Assembly (NCBI GenBank): GCA_947034895.1
Contig: OX344763.1
Coordinates: 39,369,025 to 39,433,024 of the forward strand
Length of the DNA stretch: 64,000 bases
DNA from: Rhytidiadelphus loreus
Lineage: Eukaryota > Streptophyta > Bryopsida > Hypnales > Hylocomiaceae
Reading direction: 5' to 3'
Below, piece by piece: positions 23,159-33,151 of the stretch; within the stretch, counting starts at the first letter, position 1; each line of letters opens with the position of its first letter. The notes beneath the pieces were generated by a model, which ran no database searches, was not told the DNA's origin, and was given only the letters and a program-made list of their open reading frames with translations. The position numbers and the translations under genes were made by a program.

Positions 23159-23758
23159 CTTGTGACCCCGGGGAGGACACTCCCTATGTTTTAGCAACCT
23201 ACGTGCGGCGGAAAAAGTAAAACAAGTAATACACCTTAAAATTTAATTTCTTTTTCAAAAAAAAAATTATGGATAGATTTTACTACTTTAGAAGTTTATG
23301 TTTTGAATTATTGGTATTTTTTTGTGCTAATAGTAATTAGTTATAAATTTTTGAAGAAAAAAGATACACTGTAAAGCTGAAAATAACTTTCACACCTCTA
23401 TATTATATAAGAAAAAAAAATGAAAAAAATGAAAAAAAAATGATATAGAATAGCTTTCTATTGAAAGTTTATTTTGGTTGAATATTGATGCAATAGTCAT
23501 CTTCATGTGAGCTCTATAAATATTTTAGTTGGAGAACATGCCATTTTAGTTCATTTTTCAACCCTTTTTAGACAATATATCTTATGTTATTTGGAATTGA
23601 ATTTTTTGTCAATAGAAACCTTTAGTCATTGTTAAACAAAACTCAAAATTTTAGAATGAAATTATAGTTTATTCAAGGTGAATTACATGTATTACTTTTT
23701 CCACCGCCACACGTGGGTACCCCAAATGTAGTGAGAGTGTCCTCCCCTAGCTTGTGAC
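23159..23758. repeat. 8-bp target duplications bounding the MITE in the DUF7869-like gene
   Basis: CTTGTGAC occurs at 23,159-23,166 and again at 23,751-23,758, directly outside the MITE ends. Confidence 0.85.
23167..23750. mobile_element. MITE (584 bp, ~85-bp terminal inverted repeats, 8-bp TSD)
   Basis: The left end is CCCGGGGAGGACACTC and the right end, reversed, is CTAGGGGAGGACACTC. Similarity continues inward for about 85 bases (GGCGGAAAAAGTAA..., ...AATTTC). The perfect 8-bp duplication favours hAT; the long inverted repeats would also suit a Mutator-like element (9 bp with one mismatch). A related element lies at 56,795-57,349, sharing interior sequence in reverse orientation. Confidence 0.8.
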
Positions 23759-25486
23759 AAATATAATGAGCTCATCAAGGGTGCTATCAATGGCTCCCAA
23801 ACAGCTATGAAGTGGTCAAGGAGGTTGATTAAGCATCTCACCGTCGCTCGAGCACATAGGGATGTGTATTACATAAACCGAGACTTGTCCTTCAACTCTC
23901 CGCATGAGTGTCTTACCATCATACACGACAAGATGGATCATGCAAAAACCGCTTGTCCTGTCTTCTCTCACAAGAGTAAAGAACTTGATGGCCTCATGAA
24001 GCTACCTGTATCTGTGACCAGCATGATTGCGCATGGTCATGCGGATGTGCGCTACGCGCATTATGGCTTGGATGTTTTCTCGCATGACTCCAACTATACC
24101 ATTGGTTCAATGGCAAAGTTGTTGCGAGATTTAGAGTTAGCACCGAAGTCGTCTTCTAGAGAGTTGTTCACAAATGCAAAGTCCTCTAATTTGTTTAAGG
24201 CTGTGCTAGAGGGTGCAGACATGTGCCATGCGTCTTTACCTCCGTTGCCAAATACCTTAGCTCCAGCTACGCGACTACCACCCATTTTAAATGTGCAAAT
24301 GGACAATGCTACTGGAGACAATAAGAATAGATTTGTCTTCTGTTTTTGGTCTCTTCTTGTAGCAAACAAGATCTTCCGGGAAGTTTATGTGAACTTCATG
24401 ATCGTGGGTCATACTCATGATGACATTGATGCTTTATTTGGAAGATGGAGCATGGATTTGAAGAAAGAGAATTTCCCAACTGTGCCAGCTCTAATGAAGT
24501 CCTTCATGGATGTGGATTCCGTCCCCACTATCCCTCACCTTATTGAGGAAGTACCCGATTTCAAGGGGTTTATAGCAGGATCATTTGTAGATGGAGATGA
24601 TATTCTTGTTGGGCACACAAGGCCACATCAATTGAAGTTCTACCTAGATTCAACAGGTTGCCCTGTCATGAAGTACAAACTTTTCTACACTGATGCTGAT
24701 TGGTTAGGTGAAGGAGGAGGAGGCATTAAGTTGTGGAAAGAAGATTCTGAAGGGCAAAGTTTGTGGCCACGCGGTTCACCATTGCCTGTTCCGTTGAAGC
24801 CTATGAAAGGCTTGGAAGACATCGTCAAAGGTATGTCGGGGTTTGTAAAGTATTGGGAGAATTTATGCAATGCAGACGTCACTGGGGATTACCGAAGACG
24901 TTACGAACATTTGGTGAACTATTTGCGTGGCGTGAAGGTAGCGTTGATGGAACCGTTACCTACCTTTCATGTTTTGAAGGACGGTTTTTGGCCAACTACA
25001 CGTATTCAAGCAAGTTGCGTAGATGAATTAGACGATGATGGTGAGGATCGTGAAGAGTTTGGGGAAGATGACCCGTATGTCGGGCCATTGAGTGGTCGCC
25101 CGAATCCATCTTTTCGAGTGGCTCGAGATTTATTTGAAGGCTATTTTGCTGCAGTTCGGCCTGCTGATGGTGACTCGCACCCAGTTTGGATTGCAAGGGC
25201 ATTGTCTGATCCAAACTCCAATCCAGAGTATCCAAATTGTGTCCTTCTTCAATACTTCCGTCCAACATCAAGGAATCAGAATGTTCAAGATTTCTACACC
25301 AGATGGGACAGCGAAAGAGGTTTACGTTGGAGGGTTGATGAAACTGAACTTCCGGTTTGGCAACACACGGATGCTCTTATGACAACGTGGAAGTCGAGGA
25401 TCCAGAAAGACATTGTGGAGTGTATGATCAAGATCCCTGCTATACAAATTGAAGTCATCAACGAAAGCTTGACTTCTTATAATTGA

Positions 25487-25940
25487 GAAGCGATATCCAC
25501 ATATGTGTATATGTGGCATGTTTTGTTTTGGATTGAACATCCTTATATTGTGTGTAATGGATGGAATTTGTTTATTGCAGTAGATTGCGTAGGTTTAAGT
25601 TTGGTTTGGTTTGATTTATAATTTGGTATTGCTTGTATGTTTTAGAATATATGTTTAATTTATATAAATAAGACTATTCAATTTCGATTTTAATGTATTT
25701 TTTTAATGTACTTCTGAGTTTAATATCTTACATGTTTTTCCCATCTTTTTATTTTATTTTGAATAGCATTTATGATATAAAAATCTATGACCAGTTAAAG
25801 TGAAAGTGTGAGGCCATTGAAAAAAATGGGTAGTGGGTATAACCACTTTGTTTTTGTTAATCGTGTTAAGCACTTGTCACATTTCGGATAGGGGTCCAAT
25901 TGATTGTTACAACATTTCTTCCTGTCGGATTCACTAGCAG
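25487..25940. other. 3' region of the DUF7869-like gene, AT-rich
   Basis: No further frame is open. T-rich and AT-rich sequence after the TGA/TAA cluster at 25,484 is consistent with a plant 3' UTR, but no single polyadenylation signal can be singled out. Confidence 0.35.
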
Positions 25941-25941
25941 T

Positions 25942-26055
25942 ACCAAGTCATGCATGTCTCTCAGTCGCTCATACGAGTTCAACGGGAATCGAACCCGGAC
26001 CGCCTGAATGAGATAATCAACCCCTTACAACCAACCACAGAGCTCATGACTTGGT
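25942..26055 (-). repeat. tRNA-derived (SINE-like) segment enclosed by an 11-bp inverted repeat
   Basis: Read on the minus strand it has GGTTCGATTCCCG, a canonical tRNA B box, preceded by GTGGTTGGTTGTAAGG, which resembles an A box. GAGCTC and GAACTC could pair as a poor acceptor stem. The anticodon arm is not convincing, so it is not called a functional tRNA. ACCAAGTCATG at 25,942 and CATGACTTGGT at 26,045 form exact inverted ends. It lies about 300 bp inside the right end of the 19-kb element. Confidence 0.55.
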
Positions 26056-26361
26056 GTTCTATATTGCATGATCTTATGTATTTTAATAAAAACATTAGTC
26101 ACTCACAAATCTAAGCTATGTTCATGAAGGACTTTGTATGTCACTTCACTCTCATTTTAATGGAAATTGCACTTAAAAAACTAGTAATTCTATTAGTTAT
26201 CAACACAAATTATTTCCTGAAAATTCATTTGTATTGGTATCAAAATCAACAATATTATTTTGAGAGGGTCCAAAACTCCCAAAATTTTGAATATAACATT
26301 AGTGACATTTAAATTTATAGCACTTCAAAAGCAATGATGATTTTAACCCATTTTGACCTTA

Positions 26362-26373
26362 GGCAGTGAGGGG
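26362..26373 (-). repeat. Right terminal inverted repeat of the 19-kb element
   Basis: GGCAGTGAGGGG, exact reverse complement of 7,242-7,253. Confidence 0.8.
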
Positions 26374-26377
26374 TTAA
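26374..26377. repeat. TTAA target-site duplication, right
   Basis: TTAA directly follows the right inverted terminus. The partner is at 7,238-7,241. Confidence 0.8.
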
Positions 26378-26640
26378 GTAGGGATATTATCTTTTTTAGC
26401 TATGAAATTTGAAGAGATAGTGTAAAATTTTATTAGCTTTTTGAGAAATTGTCACACTTTTGGTTTGGAATTATTAAGTAAAAGTTATGGGCTCTGAAGT
26501 GGAGGGATGTACAATTGCCTTTGAAATTGAGAACGTCAATTTCAACAAGACATAAAATATGAAAAATATATTTTCTAGCTATGAATTTTGGAGAGGTTGC
26601 ACAATATTTTGTTAGCTTTCCATGAAGCTAAAGTAGATTT
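26378..26640. repeat. Continuation of the ~158-bp tandem repeat, right flank of the 19-kb element
   Basis: TTAGCTTTTTGAGAAATTG followed by CACACTTTTGGTTTGG matches the units at 6,950 and 7,107. This shows the two flanks were once contiguous. Confidence 0.7.
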
Positions 26641-26737
26641 GATTTAGAGTTTTGAAATGGCCATGACACTCATTCAACACCTATACAATATTGTATACAA
26701 CTTATATGGTATATTTGTGTGTGTGTGAGACTTATAC

Positions 26738-26738
26738 A

Positions 26739-26769
<31 letters not shown>

Positions 26770-26800
26770 TTTTAATTAATTAATTAATTAATTAATTTAT
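26738..26800. repeat. Compound microsatellite (AT)n-(T)n-(TTAA)n
   Basis: A run of AT dinucleotides, then a T run, then six or so TTAA/AATT units. Confidence 0.95.
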
Positions 26801-27851
26801 TTTTTATTGGTACATAATACTTATATGTATTATATATGAAGTCTTATATGTATGTATACAAAATAGTATATACCTTATATTGTATGACTTTTTATATGAC
26901 AAATGATGCACTTATTTTACTTTGAAGCGATACATTCTATCTCTTATAGCTTATGTAATTATATCTCCCCATATCTTAGGCTAAATTTGGTTGTAGATAG
27001 AAGCCTAACGTTTTTCCAAAGCAAATTCTCTCTACATGACAAAAATAATTAGCGTTAATTTTGAAAAAAACTATTGTTTAAAGTAAAGAATAAGAGGAAT
27101 GGGGAAGAGTATGAAAGGTCTCTCCTTTCCTCACAAACCACCTCTTTTCTTGTTTTGTCAACTTGTTAGTACTCTTGTTGTTATAAGTGTTTGGCCATTG
27201 AGCGATATTTTGTGTTTTTTTGTGTATTAGAGCATTAGCTCACATTCCTTTTGTTTTTAAGCTCTTTCTTGAAGGATGTAGGGGTACCTTCAAGCATTAT
27301 GTTTTATTTTTGTGTTTGGAGAGGTTTCGTCCCCCAAATTTCTTGACTTTTTTTCAATATTTGATTTTCATACTAAATTCTTTAGGTATCCTAGCCAAAT
27401 TCTAGCAAGGCCGTTAGTTAGGAACCTTAAATCTTGCTTTTAGTTTATTAAGTGACCTTTTATCAGCTTCTTGTATAAGAAACCTCAATACAAAGGTATT
27501 TTCCTAGAGTCTAGACCTACAAACACTCAATTGTTGGGTTTAGGGTTTGGGGTTTAGTTATTGTTGTTAAGTAATCTTACACAAGCTTCTTGTGTGGGAA
27601 TCCCCAATACCAAGGCATCCTCCTAGAATGTAGACCTTGTAAAAACTTAGTTGTTGGGATTTGAATGTTTGAATTTAGTCTTTTCTTTATTGTTGTCTTC
27701 TTTTTATATTAACCTCTTTATTTGTTCGTTCTAACTATTGTTTGGTCCTCATATTATTTGATGTTTTTTTTTATGTGTAGGGTTTTATGATAAAGCTTTG
27801 ACTTTTGTACTAACTATCTTTTTGAGTTTTGTGGCTAAACCGTAGTCTATA
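26801..27851. other. AT-rich sequence without recognisable genes
   Basis: Short frames only. A degenerate direct repeat containing TCCTAGAGTCTAGACC or TCCTAGAATGTAGACC (27,500 and 27,620) is the only structure noticed. Confidence 0.4.
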
Positions 27852-28591
27852 CACTACAAGGAAACTGTGACCAAAATGACAGAAAATTGACAAGTTTTTG
27901 TCCAAAATGACAACCGGCCCTTGATTCACATATGATTTTGTCAATTTGGATAAGAATTCTGTGTTTTTGTCAAATGTTTGTCAATTTGGTGTTTTTGTCA
28001 ACTCAATGTTCTTAAAAAATGTGTTGTGTTCAGACTTTCAAGGCTAAATTAGGCACACTAAACTAACTTATTTCAAAAAGTGATTAACTATGAATACTTG
28101 CACAATAAACTAAAGTTTCACCTCCAAAAAGAATTTTTCACTTTGAAGTATTAATGTAAAAATTATAGACATTTTTGAAAAAGAGAATAACTTGTGAATA
28201 AGTAAAAACAAGAAGTTTTGCATAACCCATATCGATTGTCATCACGTACATACTAGTTCAGTATAAGTATACAAGGCTTCTTCATAGTATCATCTTACAC
28301 ATGTGAAGTTCAATTCACATTCATCCTTCAATTCCAAATACGTTTTACGAAATTGGAGAGAGCCTTAGTATATGTGAAAAATTTCCATGGTATTGTCCAC
28401 GTGTATGCTACTTGGATGGCACGTGTCATCATCTCAATGTTCCTTGCTGATGTATATTTGTGTCCTATATGACAGCCAAATTGACAAAAGTTTGTCAACT
28501 AAGCGTCCAAATCAAGGTGTCCTAATTGACAAGACAGTTGACAGAATTTTGTCAAATACTTGTCAATGAGGTCACAGTTTCCCTTGTAGTG
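27852..28591. mobile_element. Non-autonomous CACTA element 1 (740 bp)
   Basis: The left end is CACTACAAGGAAACTGTGACC-like and the right end is its inverted form (GGTCACAG... CCTTGTAGTG). This is the standard plant CACTA terminus. TGTCAA and TTGACA motifs crowd the first and last ~150 bp, as subterminal binding sites do in this superfamily. The 3-bp duplication is imperfect (ATA against ATG). No transposase is encoded. Confidence 0.8.
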
Positions 28592-29055
28592 ATGGCGAAG
28601 CTTTGACTTTGTTTTGCCCTTGTGTAGCTCTCATCTTGACGATGAAGCTTTGACTTACAACTATGTACTGAAAATGTATGAGAGCAGGTTGTTGTCTCAT
28701 TTTTAGTTGTCAAGAGTATCAAAATCTATTATAGCTTTACAAAAACAGTAAAATTGTTGAAAACTGTCAAATTGACATAAAGTTATGAATAATTGAAGTT
28801 TAAAAGGCAAACAAAGGTTGTTTTCGAGCAATTGTCGATATTTTTGTAGCATTCACAAGACTAATAGAAGGTGAGAGAGGAAGTTCCTCAAGAGGCTTCC
28901 TCTATTTAAGAAGCTTCTCAAAAAGCTTTTACTATTTGGAAAGCATCTCTCAAGATGCTTCTGCTATTTAGGAAGCCTCTCAAGAGACTTTTTCTATCTA
29001 AAGACAACATTGTTGATGATAAGATGATAAGATCAGTTGACTTTGTCGTCATATA
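28592..29055. other. Spacer between CACTA elements, no gene seen
   Basis: Short repeated phrases of the type AGAAGCTTCTCAAAAAGCTTTTACTATTTGG recur three times around 28,870-28,990. Nothing coding was recognised. Confidence 0.4.
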
Positions 29056-29095
29056 TAAAGGTAATTTCAAAGTTACTAAGATAATTATTAGGATA
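29056..29095. repeat. Left remnant of the 33-bp minisatellite
   Basis: One unit (GTAATTTCAAAGTTACTAAG, then ATAATTATTAGG) ends at the CACTA insertion point. The array resumes at 30,827. Confidence 0.75.
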
Positions 29096-30826
29096 CACTA
29101 CAAGGGAAACTGTATCCTATTTGACAAGAAATTTGACAGAATTCTGTCAAATGTACTGTAGATTAGGAGTACTTGATTCGAATACTTAATTGACAGAATT
29201 CTGTCAATTTGGCTGTCATTTCGAACAAAGATACATGTCAGCAAGTCTTCCTCTCACTCCTTTGCCACCATGGATTTTTTAATTTCCACGTCACTTAATC
29301 CCAAAAAATATTTCTCAAGGATTTAATAAAATACTTGAAATAATGGCTAGAAAAAAAATTGGATGAAATTTTATCAGATGAATGATAAGTTCTTAGATGA
29401 AATATTTTTAGATGATTTCAACTTTTTTATTAACTTTCCAAAACGTTGACCAAAACAAATCAAGAACATGGAGCTAGTTTATTTACTAAATTATTTTCTT
29501 CCATGAATCATTTGTATTTTGTGAAATGAATAGGGAAGAGAAGCTCCTTATATACACATATGGAGGTAGGAGGTCGACCAATCCATATGGCATATGTGAA
29601 TTTTTGAAGTTGTGAGCTCATAGTGAAGTTAGAAATCCGTAATTTTGTAATAAAACTAAGATTTTAGACCTCATTTGAGCATAGTATAATGTCTTTTTTT
29701 TAAGAACTTTGAACTAAGACTAGTTAATATATGAATTAGAGTTTCAAGTTCAAAAATAATTTTGACATTTCAAGTTTTCAATTAAAAGTTATAGGCAGAT
29801 TTCAAAGAGGAAGTTTGAAAAAATATAATAAGAACAATTTCAAACACCTCTTTGAAATTTCATAACTTTTGATTGAAAACTTGAAATGTCAAAAGATTTT
29901 TGGATGAAAAACTTGAGTTGATTTTCTAACTAATGTTAGTTAAATTGTTTTTGAAAAAACACATTCATCTATGCCTAAATGAGGTCTGAAGTTCTACTTT
30001 CAACACAATTCCTATTTATGTGTAAAGTTAGAAATAGGAATTGTGTTGAAAGTAGAACTTCAGACCTCATTTAGGCATAGATGAATGTATTTTTTCAAAT
30101 ATAATTGAACTAAAATTATTTAGGAAATAAACTCAAGTTTTTCATCCAAAAATTCTTTTGACATTTCAAGTTTTCAATCAAAAGTTATGAAATTTCAAAG
30201 AGGTGTTTGAAATTGTTCTTATTATATTTTTTCAAACTTCCTCTTTGAAATCTGCCTATAACTTTTGATTGAAAACTTGAAATGTCAAAAGAATTTTTGA
30301 ACTTAAGACTCCAATTTATATTCTAACTATTCTTAGTTCAAAGTTCTTAAGAAAAATACATTCTACTATGCTCAGATGAGGTCTAAAATCTTAGTTTTAT
30401 TACAAAATTACGGATTTCTAACTTCACTATGAGCTCTCACAACTTCAAAAATTCACATATCCGATATGCGTTGGTTGACCTCCTACCTCCACATATGTAG
30501 AGGGAGTTTCTCTCCCTTGAAGATAGTAATGTTGGTGGTGGTGAATGGTTAAAAATTGCGATGAGGTATAATTTCTTATATAAACTTAGAAAATGATAGC
30601 CACTTTATTTTGTATCTAAAATAAAAATTGTATATAAAAATTTCTTGGATTTCTAGGAAAACATTAACTTTGTTTGACAAAATTGATTGAAAAATTGACA
30701 AGAATTTGACAGACATTGCAATATTGACTGCATTGACAAAAAGCAAAATTTCAGAAGTTGTGACTGTCATTTCGGACTCTATTCTGTCAAAATTTTTGTA
30801 GATTTGGGCCCATTTCCCTTGTAGTG
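29096..30826. mobile_element. Non-autonomous CACTA element 2 (1,731 bp), target duplication ATA
   Basis: It starts CACTACAAGGGAAACTGTA and ends CCCTTGTAGTG, with a perfect ATA duplication at 29,093-29,095 and 30,827-30,829. Subterminal TTGACA/TGTCAA motifs are dense near both ends, one pair forming TTGACAGAATTCTGTCAA. The middle is occupied by a ~1-kb fold-back. No transposase gene is present. Confidence 0.85.
29531..30520. repeat. ~1-kb fold-back: arms of ~487 bp with a 14-bp spacer
   Basis: The arms meet at 30,017 and 30,032 (CAATTCCTATTT against AAATAGGAATTG). Pairing continues outward to about 29,531 and 30,520 with few mismatches. Transcription through it would give a long double-stranded RNA. 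Confidence 0.9.
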
Positions 30827-31130
30827 ATAATTTTAAAAGTTACTAAGATGATTACTAGGATAATTTTAAAAGTTATTAAGATAATTACTAGGATAATTTT
30901 AAAAATTACTAAGATAATTACTAGGATAATTTTAAAAGTTACTAAGATAACTACTAGGATAATTTTAAAAGTTATCAAGATAATTACTAGGATAATTTTA
31001 AAAGTTACTAAGATAATTACTAGAATAATTTTAAGAGTTACTAAGATAATTATTAAGGTAATTTTAAAAGTTACTCAGATAATTATTAGGGTAATTTTTA
31101 AAGTAATAAAAATAATCACTTTGATAATTT
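30827..31130. repeat. 33-bp minisatellite, about nine units
   Basis: Units read ATAATTTTAAAAGTTACTA then AGATAATTACTAGG with small changes. Decayed units continue to about 31,400 with GTGGTAATTTTAGAAGTTATT. The apparent open frames across it are products of a period divisible by three. Confidence 0.9.
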
Positions 31131-31579
31131 TAGAAGTTATTAAAAAAAATTATTGTGGTAAATCAAAAATCAAAATTATAATTACTGTGGTAATTTTAGA
31201 AGTTATTGGAAAAAACTTATTGTGGTAATTTTAGAGATTATTAGAAAAATTTATTATGGCAATTTTTGAAGCTAATAGAAAAATTTATTGTGGTAAATTT
31301 TGAAGTTATTAAAAAATGATTATAGTAGTTTTTGAAGATACTAGGGAAGTTTATTGTGGTAAGTTAAAAAAATTATTAAGATAGTTATTGTAGAAGATTT
31401 AGAATTCAAATCATTAGATTAGAAAGTATTTGATGGATGAAGTTTGATATGTTAATTTAGAAGAAAAACTTCATCCATTGATAACTTCTTGTAGGAGCAA
31501 TAACGCTAGCATGTGAGTCTAGAAATGCAAGCCTATTGCCTACAAGCCTTGAGCTTAGGTGTAAGTAGGTACTTTACAA

Positions 31580-31840
31580 TTATTGAAGGTGTCTATAATA
31601 TACATACTTATAATATAAGTACCCTATATCATGAAAGGTGCTTATAACATAGGTACCTATAACATAAACATCTATAATATAATTAGGCACTTATAATATA
31701 AACATCCTATAATCATAGAAGGTACTTATAACATAGGTACTTACAACATAGACACTTATGATATAGGCACTTATAATACAAAATATCCTATAACTATAGA
31801 AGGTGTCTATAATATAGGTACTTATAACATAGGAACCTAG
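31580..31840. repeat. Degenerate ~20-bp tandem repeat
   Basis: Variants of CTTATAACATAGGTACCTA recur throughout. Confidence 0.7.
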
Positions 31841-32689
31841 GCTCTTAGGTTCATGGGCTCAAAATCCTAAGCTCACATGTTGGCAACTATACCTGTAGGA
31901 GTGTCCAATTAAGATATATTTTAGCTTTTCAAAAAAAACATTAGATGCTCTAGAACTTAGTTTAGTTAAATTTTTGTTTAGATTAATTGGTCTTTAGGGG
32001 ACCAAAATTTTGACCACTTTGGCCAAAACCAGGCCTAGTTACTAATCTTTTGATATTTCTGTAGTTAGATTTTGCATTTAGGTATTCCAAAAATTAGGAA
32101 AAAAGACAAGGTTGTCTGTTACTTGGAAGCAACCCTTTTAAATTTGGCGAGAAAAACCTAGTTTGCACAAAAATATTAGTGCTAACGAATCCCCTTAAGC
32201 AAAAAAAATTAGAAAATGGAGAGGGGGGGTAACCACCCGGGCACCCAAGTAAATACCCTGGCAACCACTAGAAAAAACCTCCGTTTTTTCTGACATGCTA
32301 AAGAACATGGTTACGTGTTTAGTTTAACGTCAGGCATGTCTACTGTGGATGTCCAGGAAAATCCGTTTAAATTGACAGGACAAAAACAAGAAGAATTTGA
32401 AAAAACATGCTGTGTTTTTTAAGCGACGTCACAACAAACATGGTCAAAAAAGAAGATGAAAGTATGCCATGTGGCAGCCACGTAAGTGCCACGTATGTAG
32501 GCGGGCAATGCTCCATGAAATTTCTTAAACCTAACCTCTTGATGATGTGGTACCTGACGTTATACCGTTTGAAAAAATTAATATTGTTTTCAACAACGTC
32601 AACGTAGATGTCTAAAAGAATTTGAATGCTATTTTTTGTGATGTTCACTTAGACATCTAAACATTTTTTTAAACGTCAGCTTAGACATA

Positions 32690-32935
32690 TACTATATACA
32701 ATACACCATACAAAAAAAGACATATAAAATACACCATATAGAATACATTGTACATCATACACAATACAAAATAGGCCATACACAATATATTATATACCAT
32801 ATACAATACTTTACATCATACATTATACACCATACATAATACGCAATATACTATACATCATACACAATATGTCATACATTGTACACCATATATAATACGC
32901 AATATATTATACAACATATACAATATATTGTATTG
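32690..32935. repeat. Degenerate ~13-bp tandem repeat
   Basis: Variants of CATACACAATACACC recur throughout. Confidence 0.7.
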
Positions 32936-33151
32936 GCAATTATGTCATGACAAGATAAGCTATTTATACAAGTGTGGTGATAGGAGCAAAGACAAAGCAT
33001 ATGGGATATATGAAACTTAGAGATTGTATTTTATGAGAAAACATTTGGACATCTCAATTGATGCGTTAGTTGACATTGCAAAAAACATCTAGATGTTTTG
33101 GAAGATGTCTCAGTTGACATTTTAGTTGATTTCTTCAAAAATAGTGTTAAT

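Larger units (their letters stand above)
22057..25486 (+). pseudogene. DUF7869-like protein, candidate transposase, interrupted by a stop codon and a MITE
   Basis: Removing the 584-bp MITE and one 8-bp duplication leaves 2,838 nt, exactly 946 codons with stop. Within it one TGA (22,624-22,626) follows FPREK-I and precedes AFRERM; CGA to TGA would explain it. In order: an acidic N-terminus; a segment (GLLVREGTCYSVSSYLVLG) like one seen in plant transposon proteins; a Cys cluster VCCSKNCVQPF near residue 180; a helical part with HIAGVAESTFYRYLKY; then DKMDHAKTACPVF (~428), QMDNATGDNKNRFVF (~551) and VGHTHDDIDALFGRW (~586), the hallmark of the DUF7869 family; and an acidic C-terminal region. The spaced Asp residues suggest an RNase-H-like transposase core, and GHTHDDID recalls the GHT...E.D motif of Sola transposases; both are inference. 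It is the only transposase candidate in the 19-kb element. Confidence 0.7.
7242..26373. mobile_element. Giant TTAA-flanked DNA transposon (19,132 bp) with cargo genes
   Basis: The left end reads CCCCTCACTGCC and the right end is its exact reverse complement, each bordered by TTAA. Beyond the 12 exact bases the ends stay loosely similar. Both flanks belong to one ~158-bp tandem repeat, and the unit reads on when the element plus one TTAA is removed. The interior is distinct from the rest of the window. It carries four gene loci, on both strands, and the CpG-rich TTTAGCGCG palindromes, which I did not find outside. A TTAA target is known from piggyBac and from some Sola elements. The only transposase candidate seen is the DUF7869-like gene at 22,057-25,486; no recognisable piggyBac transposase is present. 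This copy is probably immobile because two of its genes carry lesions. Confidence 0.8.
31131..33151. other. AT-rich repeats, no gene
   Basis: Contains degenerate ~20-bp repeats of ACTTATAACATAGGTACC type at 31,580-31,840, and ~13-bp CATACACAATA-type repeats at 32,690-32,935. Nothing coding was recognised. Confidence 0.55.

Noticed and set aside
25942..26055. A functional tRNA gene
   Set aside because: B box is good but the acceptor stem has mismatches and no convincing anticodon arm could be folded; kept as tRNA-derived.
7242..26373. Classification as an ordinary piggyBac element
   Set aside because: The TTAA target fits, but no piggyBac-type transposase was recognised and the length and cargo are atypical.
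30824..31228. 134-codon Ile/Lys-rich open frame
   Set aside because: It is the translation of the 33-bp minisatellite, with no protein-like composition.
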